64,000 nucleotides of DNA from Hypericum androsaemum. Taxonomy: Eukaryota > Streptophyta > Magnoliopsida > Malpighiales > Hypericaceae. Below the pieces are notes generated by a model. The model was given only the letters and a program-made list of their open reading frames with translations, was not told the DNA's origin and did no database searches. Made by a program: the position numbers and the translations under genes. The stretch lies in contig OZ023193.1 in the NCBI GenBank assembly GCA_963995505.1, positions 7,214,521 through 7,278,520 on the forward strand, written 5' to 3'. This document shows positions 9,487 to 18,626 of this stretch, one piece after another (the first letter of the stretch is position 1; every line of letters starts with the position of its first letter).

Positions 9487-10373
9487 CTATTTTGCATTAC
9501 TGTATCCTTCCAATACAGCTAGATATCTCGTATAAAGTATTCCATGGTTCAAAGTATATTTTAGATACTTCAGAACCCTTTCCAGAGCTAGCCAGTGATC
9601 CGGTCCTAGATTACTTGTGAATCTACTAAGCTTGCTAACTGAATATGCAATATCAGGGCGTGTACAATTTTTCAAGTACATCAGGCTCCCAATGGTCCTT
9701 GCATATTTCAGTTGAGATACTGGGTTCCCTATATTTTTAGCTAAGTGTAGACTCAGGTCTACCAGAGTCTTAGCTGGAGGTTTGTCAAAAGCTCTGAACT
9801 TTTTTAGTACATTCTCAACATAGTGAGAATGTGACAAGACAATTCCTTCAGTCATCCTAGAGATTGTGATCTCTAGTATGACATCAGCTAAACCCATATC
9901 TTTCATGTCAAAGTTGTTTTTTAAAATGTTCTTAGTTTTCATGATAAGATCATTACTACTTCCCGTGATTAGCATGTCGTCTATATATAGACATACAATT
10001 ACGTAAACATCAGGTGTGCCTTTAATGTATATACATTTATCACACTCATTGATCTTGAATCCATTTGACATCATTGTTCTGTCAAATTTTTCATGCCATT
10101 ATTTCGGCACCTGTTTTAGCCTGTACAGTGACTTGACCAGTTTGCATACTTTATGCTCTTATCTAGGGACAACAAACTCTTCAGATTTTTAATATATATT
10201 TTTACTTTCAGTTCTCTATTTAGGAAAGCTATTTTTACATCCATCTGATGTATCTCGAGGTTATAGAGTGCTGCAATAGCTATGAGCACTCTAATGGATG
10301 TGGTTCTTATGACTGGCGAATACGTGTCAAAGAAATCATATCCTTCCTTCTGTTTGAACCCTTTAGTTACCAA
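9487..10373 (-). pseudogene. Reverse transcriptase of Copia element A
   Basis: The minus strand begins with MVTKGFKQKEGYDFFDTYSP, continues with LEIHQMDVKIAFLNRELK, is broken near 10080-10120, and resumes with the catalytic box [11 protein letters not shown]. That box is the YxDD motif with isoleucine. Later conserved stretches are [11 protein letters not shown] and [19 protein letters not shown]. At least one frameshift and the stop near 9487 inactivate it. It is closest in this window to element B, which suggests the same Copia lineage. Confidence 0.82.
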
Positions 10374-10427
10374 TCGAGCTTTGTACTTATCGATTGATCC
10401 ATCTATTTTATATTTTCTTTGAAGTAT

Positions 10428-11739
10428 CTACTTGTAACTTAAATGTTTATAACCTGGTGGGAGATCTACGATTTTCCATGTGTGATTTTGCATGCTGGAC
10501 TCTATCTCGCTATTGATAGCCTCTTTCCACAGAGGAGCATCTGGACTAGATAGTACCTCTTGGATTGTACTGGGTTTATTTTCTAACACGTAGGTAAAAA
10601 AATCTGGACTAAAAGACTTGGCTACCTTGGCCCTCTTGCTACGTCTAGGTTCCAGAGCATCTTGATCAAAGCCTTGTGCAGCCTTAAAAGTTCTCTTATT
10701 AGAGCTTGCTTCTTTTCTTTCCTTTTTAGGAAAAATATTTTCAAAGAATGTTACATTCCTTGATTCCATGACCATTCTCTCACTGATGTCAGGATTTTCT
10801 GACTTGTGCACTAGAAATTGGTATGCACTACTATTGTAGACATAGCCGATAAAAAATACAGTCAACGGTCTTAGGTCCTTTTTTTACCCTTTTAGGTATA
10901 GATATTTCTACCTTAGCTACGCACCCCCACACTTTCAGGTAACCGTAGGAAGGTTTCCTACCTTTCTATAATTCAAATAGAGTTTCATTCCTTTTCTTGT
11001 GTGGTAATTTATTGAAAATGTGGTTAGCTGAGAGCACAGCTTCCCCCCACATGGTCTGGGGTAAGCCCGAGCTAATCAACATAGCATTCATCATCTCCTT
11101 GAGAGTTTGATTCTTGCGTTCAGCTACGCTATTTGATTGAGGTGAGTATGGAGCAGTTGTCTAATGGATAATGCTATTTTGTTGGCAGAATTTCTCAAAC
11201 GGAGCTACATATTCTCCCCCTCTATCGCTTTGAATTATTTTGATTTTATTGCTAAGTTGATTCTCAACCTCATTCTTATATCTTTTGAAGGCTTCTAGAG
11301 CTTTGTCTTTTCCTTTTAAAATATATACGTAGCAAAATCTTGTGCAGTCATCGATAAATGTGATAAAATATTTATTCTCACCTCTAGTTTGTACGTGTTT
11401 TATATCACATATATTAGTATGAATTAACTCTAAAGATGTGATACTTCTTTCCACTGAATGAAAAGGTGCTTCGGCCATTTTTTCCTCAACACATACTTCG
11501 CATTTATCGTTTGAGTTAAACTCCATTTTAGGTAATAAATTTAAACTTACCAACTTTCTTAGTGAATTTAAATTTACGTGTCTCAATCTATCATGACATG
11601 GGTTAGAACACTGAGCCAAGTAAGAAGAATTAATAACTTTATTTTGGCCTTCAAAGGTACGATGTACAATGATTATATTCATCTTGAAGAGTCTCCTATC
11701 TAGGTAATCTTTTCCTACAAATAGACCAGCTTTGGTCAA
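10428..11739 (-). pseudogene. Integrase and linker of Copia element A
   Basis: The frame 11739-11161 holds the gag-pre-integrase CHDRLRHVNLNSLRKLVS, the CEVCVEEK zinc-binding pair and the integrase core. Where other copies have HTDVCD, this one reads LIHTNICDIK, so the first catalytic aspartate is asparagine. The second is in QSDRGGEYV. The core continues through a stop into AERKN-like sequence at about 11130-11080. The linker to reverse transcriptase, 10865-10428, includes RRSKRAKVAKSFSPDF and ALWKEAINSEIESSMQNH-type sequence. Confidence 0.78.
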
Positions 11740-12930
11740 TACAAATATATCTGCCTAAAAAACTAGCTTCATTATGGCTTTGCTTAATAGGAAACCGGAT
11801 ACTAGATTCTTGCGGATATTTGGGACATGCAGCACATCCTTAAGGGTCAGTTCTTTTTCCGAGGTCAGCTTCAGGACTACCTTACCTAATCTGACTATCT
11901 TGGAAGTTGCGGAGTTACCTAAACAGCTTCCGTTTGGTGATCGGGATATAAGTCGAGAATATCTCCTTATCTGAGCAGATGTGGCGGGTTGTCCCTATAT
12001 CGACGAACCACTCTCTTGGGTTATCCATCAAATTGGCTTCAAACACATCAAGCTCAGATAGATCTTCAGCCAAATTTACCTTCTCATTATCACGATTATC
12101 CTTCTTTGGTAGACGATAATCTTTGGCCATGTGACTGGGCTTATCGCAGTTGAAGTAGTTGCCCTTGATCCTTTTGGACATCTTTTTTATTGGTACTTAC
12201 TTCATCTGCTTGTTGTCGGGCTTTTTTCTCTTCTTACTATTATCTCTTTCAGTGAGATATACACTGGCTTCAGAGTTGGTCTTGTTGTTCTTGACTTCAG
12301 ACTTTCAGTTGTCTTCCTCAATCTTTAGTCTCACAATCAAGTCTTCAAGGCTCACGTCCTTCCTCTTATGCTTGAGGTAGTTCTTGAAATCCTTCTACAG
12401 GGGTGGTAGCTTTTTAATCATTGCTGCCACTTGGAAAGACTCACTTAGGTGCATCCCTTCGGTGCGGATCTCATGTAGAATTAGTTGCAACTCTTGCACT
12501 TGATCTATGACCTTTTTGGAATCTACCATCTTGAAGTCAAGGAATCTCCCGACGATAAATTTCTTCAACCCGACATCTTCTATCTTGTACTTCTTCTCCA
12601 GAGAATCCTACAATTCTTTTACAGTCGTGGTAACCGCATAGTCATTATAGAGGGTGTCGTCTAATCTATTCAGGATGTAGTTACGATATAGGAAGTCGCT
12701 ATGAGTCCAAGCATCCAGAGTATTGATCTTCTGTTGATCAGCTTCATTCTCTGCCATCTTTGGTGCTTCTTCCTTCAAGAACTAGATCAGGTTGAGCATT
12801 GTCAGGTTGAATAATATTTTCTGTTGCCACCTCTTAATCTTGGTGCCATTGAACTTTGCCGGCCTTTCGGCGTGGACAGTTCCTGGGACAGTCGGGATTA
12901 ATGCCTGAGCAGAGCTTGATGATGCCATCT
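11740..12930 (-). pseudogene. Gag and protease region of Copia element A
   Basis: The ATG at 12930-12928 opens a reading beginning MASSSSAQALIPTVPGTVHA, followed by PAKFNGTKIKRWQQKILF, the start of a UBN2-type gag. Stops break the middle. The zinc knuckle near 12150 reads YFNCDKPSHMAKDY, so the first and last cysteines are both tyrosine. The protease region near 12010 has [15 protein letters not shown], where the D-S/T-G site reads D-I-G. The gag ATG falls only a few bases inside the LTR, and no tRNA-Met primer site is visible. Confidence 0.7.
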
Positions 12931-13571
12931 TAAGTCGAGGTAAGAGTTTAACTCTTTCTCCGTAAGACAAGATTGCCCCGTATTCAGTGCTTACGGGCTA
13001 TGACAATCGTCCCTAAAATACATCGACTTCGCACTTCAAGTTCGTAGCACAACGAATCTTAAAGCCTCGGCAAACCTTTGAGATAGTCGAAACTTTCTTG
13101 AGAGAGAGAGAGAGAGGAGAACAACTATTGCTAATGAATACTTATGCAATGAGTGTTCGAGATGATTTACAAATGAGGGAGAGAGGCCTATTTATAGGCA
13201 GCAGAGGGTTGGAGGCAGGCAATTCCGAGGGGGCACGAGTGTGGCAGCCTGCGCTTCCGAGGAGACAGATTCTCTCGGACACCAGGCAGGCGAAGTGCAA
13301 AGTGCAAAGTGCACCCCAAAGTGCCCGTTGCCCCTTGCGCGTGAGCGTATGCGTGCGTGTGCTCGTGCTCGGATAGTGCGACCTGCCTTGGACAACACTC
13401 TAGGTGGAACACTTAATGTCACATTAGCTTGGAGCTCCTCCTTATATACTTGGAAATGTTTGTGCTATTTTCCAATGTGGAATTAATTTTTCTCCAACCT
13501 TGGACCTTTTCACTTTGGACAGGAACCTTGTACCTTTCTACCTTGACATTTATTGTCATTTAATTCTAACA
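12931..13571 (-). repeat. 5' LTR of Copia element A
   Basis: This 641-bp LTR contains a GA microsatellite at about 13100-13116 and a long GC-rich middle (13200-13400) that gives spurious open frames on both strands. It ends ATTCTAACA. The left LTR lacks much of this middle, which explains the length difference. Confidence 0.7.
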
Positions 13572-13817
13572 AGAACTACATTTTAAACATAGTAGTGAAT
13601 ACCGGAAAAAAAATGTTGTTACATATCTATCAACTACGATAAAATTTGCTGCTTAATATCAACATCTACTACTTATAAAAAAAAGTCAACATCTACTTTC
13701 CGTAAAAACGAAACTTGTTGCCTCATACCCACATGATTTCACGCATAATATTACGATGTCAACACAATAGGGGATCGGAAGCTTATAAATAAAGATAATT
13801 AATTTAAGAACCGTGTG

Positions 13818-14249
13818 ATAATTAACATAGTTTTAAAAAACGTGGTCTGATCGACAGTATAACTGGTCGGACTACGAATCGCCCTAAAAAGCTGGCTGTT
13901 TTCATGAATTATACGTCTTCCGGTCGAATTACCCAAAATTTGGTCGGACCGGATGGTTCGTCCTAGTTTTTGACTCGGTCTATCCGATCTCACCTGACTT
14001 TATCGAAATAAGCAAAAATAAAAAAAAAAAGTCGTATCATATGTTTGATTTCTCTAAATCAACAAAAAAAGTATACTTTATATGTTATAAATTGGTTGAT
14101 ATTTCTAAAATGTGAATTTAAAAATCTATATTTTGACTATTTTGGTCTATATATTATCGAATAATAGTAAAAAATTATTAAAAAATTCGGTCGGACCGGA
14201 GGACCTCGAAGACGAACCAAAATTCGTATTTTAAAATTATGATAATTAT
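13818..14249. mobile_element. MITE-like repeat with short inverted ends
   Basis: The left end ATAATTAACATAGTTTTAAA is mirrored by the right end, whose reverse complement reads ATAATTATCATAATTTTAAA. Inside are repeated GGTCGGACCGGA-type motifs in both orientations (about 13926 and 14189). At about 430 bp and without coding capacity it fits a miniature inverted-repeat element. No clear target duplication was read. Confidence 0.45.
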
Positions 14250-14732
14250 TAATAATGAAAAGTCGCTGTCACTTCTCTCTCTCGGACATAAATGGGTAGC
14301 GACATAAACTATATAATATTTATGCACGAGAAGCACATTCTAATATTACTTTTCAGCAACGCTGAGTACCAGACACAAAGTATATCATCTCTCCTCCACG
14401 TGGTTTTGGTTCTGATTTTCATATATTCATTATATTGATTGATTTTTTAAAAAATAAAATTTTATACCAAGAATTATATATTGTTAGGTTTGAATGTTGA
14501 TTTTTTGTCAAATATTCTTACGAGTTGTGTCATTAGGTATTTGATATTAAATTTATAGATCTACTTTCGGATAAAATTTTTGAATAGTGAAAAAATTTTC
14601 ATTATCAAATATTTAACACGAGTATATTTTTAGTAGCTCAAGCTCAAAATTTAATAATTATGTTAGAACATCTTTCATACCGTGGTAATTGAATCTCTCA
14701 ATTCGTGTGTTTGAGTGGCCTTTTTTTTCCAA
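14250..14732. other. Upstream region of DUF247 copy 2
   Basis: This is AT-rich sequence without a supportable gene. The part 14270-14340 (CTCTCTCTCGGACAT...GCACGAGAAGCACATT) resembles 960-1020 and 60890-60940 upstream of the other two genes (CTCTCGGACCTG...CGCGAGAAGCACTT). So upstream sequence is shared across the family as well as the coding region. Confidence 0.5.
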
Positions 14733-14739
14733 TATAAAT
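14733..14739 (+). promoter_or_regulatory. Probable TATA box of DUF247 copy 2
   Basis: TATAAAT lies 168 bp before the ATG at 14907, right after GTGGCCTTTTTTTTCCAA. This resembles the TGGCCTTTTATCAC-TATAAAAG arrangement of the other copies. The longer distance to the ATG includes a leader with an A-rich stretch. Confidence 0.5.
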
Positions 14740-14906
14740 GCACTACTTCTGTACCCTAAACTCCCACACTTCTCTTCCATACATAGCAATACTCTTTTGT
14801 TGGAAGGCCTACTTCTCTTACGAAACATAAGCATCCTCTTGAAAAAGACTTAACTAAGAGACCTAGTTTCCACAAAAAAAAAAATTAAGAGACCTAGTTT
14901 TCTAAA

Positions 14907-16598
14907 ATGTCTCAAACTCAATCTTCCACTTACCCCAACCCAAAACCACTATTCGATGACCGTCAATGGATCGTCCATATCCGAAGAACCCTTGAAGAAG
15001 AGCTCGAGGATGAACTCAAAATCCCCGTAAGCATCTTCAATGTCCCGAAATTGCTAATGGCTAGTGACCCTGAATCCTACACTCCACAAGAAGTCTCCAT
15101 TGGGCCTTACCACCATTGGAGCCCTGAGATCTATGAGATGGAGAGGTACAAGCTGGCAGCAGCAAGGAGGTTCCAAAAGGAACTCCAAGGTTGCAAGTTG
15201 GATCATGTTGTTGATCAACTAGGCCACCTCGAGCCGAGGATTCGTGCAAGCTACCACAAAGTGCTTGAGCTTAGCAGTGAAGCCCTAGCTTGGATGATGG
15301 GCATTGATGCATCCTTCTTGCTAGAGTTCTTGCAAATTTACGTGGTTAAAGAAAGCGCAAAGATGGTTCGGATCTCCTCGAGCATGTCACATTTGGTTGA
15401 TTATGCTGGAACAAAATCAGCCCACAATGCAATCCTGAGAGACATGGTGATGCTCGAGAATCAAATCCCATTGATGGTGCTAAGAAAGATGCTAGAAGTT
15501 CAATACTCGACCCTGGACACCGCGGATGAAATGCTAGGTACCATGTTGGTGGGATTCGCCAAGGTGCTTTCTCCTTACAAGATGATGCAAAAAGTTCCAA
15601 GCATTGATGTTTCTCAATGTTCTCACTTGTTGGATTACTTGTATAGCCTAATTGTGCCTAAAGTGGAAGCTCCTCAGGAGATAAATGAGGCTGACGATCC
15701 GGACCAATTAGGAGAGGCCAATGAGAAAGATCAAGATGGATCTCCAATAGAGGAATCAAGTTTTGTAAAGAAGGTCTTCTCCATATTGTGTGATTTAGTT
15801 TCAACGCTCAACATTGGTCCAATCCTTCTCATCAAGAATTTGATCTTCTCTGCACCTGTCAAGGTCATCTTCAAGCTTCCTTGGACGATCATTTCTAAAC
15901 TCCCAGTGATTTCAATGCTTAAACAACCGATCGAGTCGATGTTCTCGAATGGCCAAGGAGATTCCAAGAAGGATGATGATAGTTCAAGCAAAGAATCCAG
16001 TAACAAGCCACCACTAATAGAGGAGATCACGATTCCTTCCGTCTCGGAACTTGCCAAATCAGGATTCCGCTTCCAACCCACATACGGTAACCTCTTAAGC
16101 ATCAATTTCGATGCCAAGGCATCCATAATATACCTCCCAATTGTTAGTCTAGATGTCAATACTGAGGTGGTCTTGAGAAACTTGGTAGCATATGAGGCAT
16201 CCGACGCGTCAGGGCCATTGGTTTTGACTCGTTACACCGAATTAATGAACGGAATCATCGACACCGAGGAGGATGCCAAGTTGCTTAGATCCCAAGGCAT
16301 CATACTAAACCATCTGAAGACTGATAAGGAAGTGGCCAACCTATGGAATGGGATGAGCAAGTCCATTAAGCTGACTAAAGTGCCTTTCTTGGACAAGGTC
16401 ATTGAGGATGTTAACAAGCAATACAACAACCGGTGGAAGGTGAAAGCGGCCAAGTTCATGAAGCGTTATATATTTGGTTCTTGGCAAGTTCTTACACTGC
16501 TGGCTTGTGTATTGTTTCTTGCCTTGATGTCCCTTCAAGCCTTCTGTTCGGTGTATACTTGTGGTCGTGTTCTTAGTGACACCACCAAACTCACTTAG
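14907..16598 (+). CDS. DUF247 (UPF0481) protein, intact paralogue 2
   Basis: This is a single open frame of 563 codons. The start is fixed by alignment with the paralogue at 61342 (both begin MSQTQSSTxPNPKP). Domain reading: a short variable N-terminus; from about residue 40 the DUF247 domain with VSIFNVPKLLMASDPESYTP, VSIGPYHHW and DASFLLEF; the HNAILRDMVMLENQIPLMV block near residue 170; a variable acidic linker around 255-285; a Ser/Asp/Lys-rich linker near 355-370; then the conserved EVVLRNLVAYE and LVLTRYTELMNGII region. A membrane helix lies at about 528-546 and is followed by a short Cys-containing tail. Proteins of this family are thought to be membrane-anchored by this helix. In grasses, DUF247 genes at the S and Z loci are linked to self-incompatibility, but the function of eudicot members is mostly unknown. 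I do not infer that role here. Confidence 0.93.
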   Translation: MSQTQSSTYPNPKPLFDDRQWIVHIRRTLEEELEDELKIPVSIFNVPKLLMASDPESYTPQEVSIGPYHHWSPEIYEMERYKLAAARRFQKELQGCKLDHVVDQLGHLEPRIRASYHKVLELSSEALAWMMGIDASFLLEFLQIYVVKESAKMVRISSSMSHLVDYAGTKSAHNAILRDMVMLENQIPLMVLRKMLEVQYSTLDTADEMLGTMLVGFAKVLSPYKMMQKVPSIDVSQCSHLLDYLYSLIVPKVEAPQEINEADDPDQLGEANEKDQDGSPIEESSFVKKVFSILCDLVSTLNIGPILLIKNLIFSAPVKVIFKLPWTIISKLPVISMLKQPIESMFSNGQGDSKKDDDSSSKESSNKPPLIEEITIPSVSELAKSGFRFQPTYGNLLSINFDAKASIIYLPIVSLDVNTEVVLRNLVAYEASDASGPLVLTRYTELMNGIIDTEEDAKLLRSQGIILNHLKTDKEVANLWNGMSKSIKLTKVPFLDKVIEDVNKQYNNRWKVKAAKFMKRYIFGSWQVLTLLACVLFLALMSLQAFCSVYTCGRVLSDTTKLT

Positions 16599-17454
16599 GA
16601 CCCATCATTGTCGCCACTCCATTGCCTTTTTCTAGTTTGTTTGCAAGTTCCATAAAGATGGTCCAAAACAAATTGAAGGACCACAGACCATTATGGCCTT
16701 TCTAGTGTTTATAAAAGGAAAAGCAAATCTTTATCTTGTATGAGTGTTTCCCAATTCTTTATCAGGAAATATCTTTTTTAACGGTACACCAATGACCGTC
16801 TAAGATACAAAATTATGAAAATAATTTAAATCTCACCAAAAAAAATCGTTGCGTTACTCTCCATTTTGGGAATGCAACTTTGTGTTTTGAAAAAAGAGCT
16901 ATTTTCTCTTGAGAATCTTTAGAATTACTAGTACTTAACTTTCAGATGATATGTGACCGGAAATTCCGGCAACATGATGCGAAAAGAAATTGCAGCAACC
17001 ATTCACGTTGAAAGAACATTTCAATACGGCAAGCAACTACTCGTAGCCGCCTTTTGTTAGAGATTTTTCATAAAAAATAGAATAGTATAACACAGAAATA
17101 TCGTTTGTCCCATCATTGAAATCCAAATAAGCTCAATCTCATCCTCAAAATCATTATCCTCATCTCAGGTTCATCCATACCTGTAACAATATTTTTTTAT
17201 AAATACTATAGCTTTTGTGGGACTGGCATACTTGCCATTGAAAGAAAAGAAGATAGAAAAACATCTCTCTTTTTTTAATTACGAACTTTTATTAATTAGA
17301 AAAGAAAAAATTACAGAATGGGGGTGAGAAATAGGAGAAAAAGGAAAAAAAAGGCTAAAAAAAAAGCCAAGGCCTAAACGGGTAACCATATTGGCAAACC
17401 CGCTACCGTATCTAGTGACGCACCCAGGCAAACCCACAAGTCGGATAGTCAAAG
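16599..17454. other. 3' flank of DUF247 copy 2 and spacer
   Basis: No gene is recognised. The sequence downstream differs from the 3' flank shared by copies 1 and 4, so copy 2 is an older paralogue. A-rich and T-rich runs at 17270-17370 are of unknown origin. Confidence 0.5.
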
Positions 17455-17798
17455 GTGATACAAATCAGTTGGGATGCAAAAGTTAGTTTGCCCCTAATTA
17501 AAACCTATGCCTCTCTTCTCTCTCTTGAAAATATCTCTGACTCTAACCCACTCCTTCGGTCTCCCTCACCTCAGTCCTTGTCTCCCTTAAGGCCTCACCT
17601 CAGTCCGGTCCTCCGTCTCCCGTCGTTGCTCCTCTTCCTTCCTCCTTTCTCTGGCCACCAGCTCGTCCTCTCTTTCTTTTTCCCAAAAACCCAACTCACT
17701 AAAAATAGAAACCCTAAAATTGATTCCGGCCTCTCGCCCTCTTGTTCTATTGCCGTCCTTAAGTACTTTTGGTCCTCTTGAGGTAAGGTATAGCTCGT

Positions 17799-18384
17799 TA
17801 ATTTTATGTTCTATTACCTTAATTTCATATTCCTCGTCAGAAACCCTAAAATCATTCACATTCTCCTTTATTTCTGCAGGTTATAAGGCATTCCTCGACC
17901 TCGTATACACGTCGACTTTCATCCTCTACGAGACTACAATGGGAAGTGGTAACTGCTTGTATTCTGAGATGTGCTTTTGTTGATTATTTGTGTGAATGCC
18001 TTGATTGAGCACGAGGTCTGATAAAGTTGCTGTCTATTCTTTTTTTGACGAAAATAATTCTTAGGTTTGGTTGATTATGAGATTTAGTTAATAATTTTAT
18101 GTTCTATTACCTTAATTTCTTATTCCTCGTCAGAAACCCTAAAATTATTCACCTTCTCCTTTATTTGTGCAGGTTACAAGGCATTCCTCGACCTCGTACA
18201 CTCGTCGACTTTCATCCTCTACGAGACTACAATGGGAAGTGGTAACTACTTGTATTCTGAGATGTGCTTCTGTTGATTGTTTGTGTGAATGCCTTGATTG
18301 AGTACGAGGTCTGATAAAGTTGATGTCTATTCTTTTTTTGACGAAAATAATTCCTGGGTTTGGTTGATTATGAGATTTAGTTAA
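17799..18384 (+). repeat. 293-bp tandem duplication in the hAT leader
   Basis: 17799-18091 and 18092-18384 are two head-to-tail copies starting TAATTTTATGTTCTATTACC and ending GATTTAGTTAA, with roughly a dozen differences. Each copy carries a splice-acceptor-like TTTATTT(C/G)TGCAGGTTA, followed by an exon-like GGCATTCCTCGACCTCGTA and ATGGGAAGTGGTAAC. If the leader is spliced, this duplicates an acceptor plus a short exon. Confidence 0.85.
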
Positions 18385-18626
18385 AGGGTGGGGGTGAGAA
18401 AGTTTGATTCTTTTCTGAGATGTGCTATTTTTTTAACATAATATTTTTTGTTATTTCTTACTTCTTAGTCAATCAGATGATCTCTTATAAGTTTGTGATG
18501 TTTGCAAGTTCATGTACTTGCTTGGCCTATTATGTCTCCAAGTTCCAAATGTCCTGTTCGATGCATTTATGGTTTATGCTTGATCGAGTTCTTGATTTTT
18601 TTATATTATTTTTCTTCCATTACAGG

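Larger units (their letters stand above)
8119..13571 (-). mobile_element. Copia element A (Tork/TNT1-like), decayed
   Basis: This is a minus-strand LTR element. Related LTRs lie at 8119-8492 and 12931-13571, and between them come gag, protease, integrase, reverse transcriptase and RNase H in Copia order. Both LTRs start (plus sense) TAAGTCGAGG and end TTCCAACA/TTCTAACA. No matching target duplication was seen (GGATC on the left, AGAAC on the right), so the ends may have recombined or eroded. The LTRs differ a lot in length (374 versus 641 bp) and sequence, which with the many stops indicates an old copy. Confidence 0.85.

Noticed and set aside
13098..13486. Several overlapping frames on both strands
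   Set aside because: They fall in the GC-rich middle of an LTR and have no domain. The same effect is seen in the LTRs of Copia B (27398-27631, 33720-34125).
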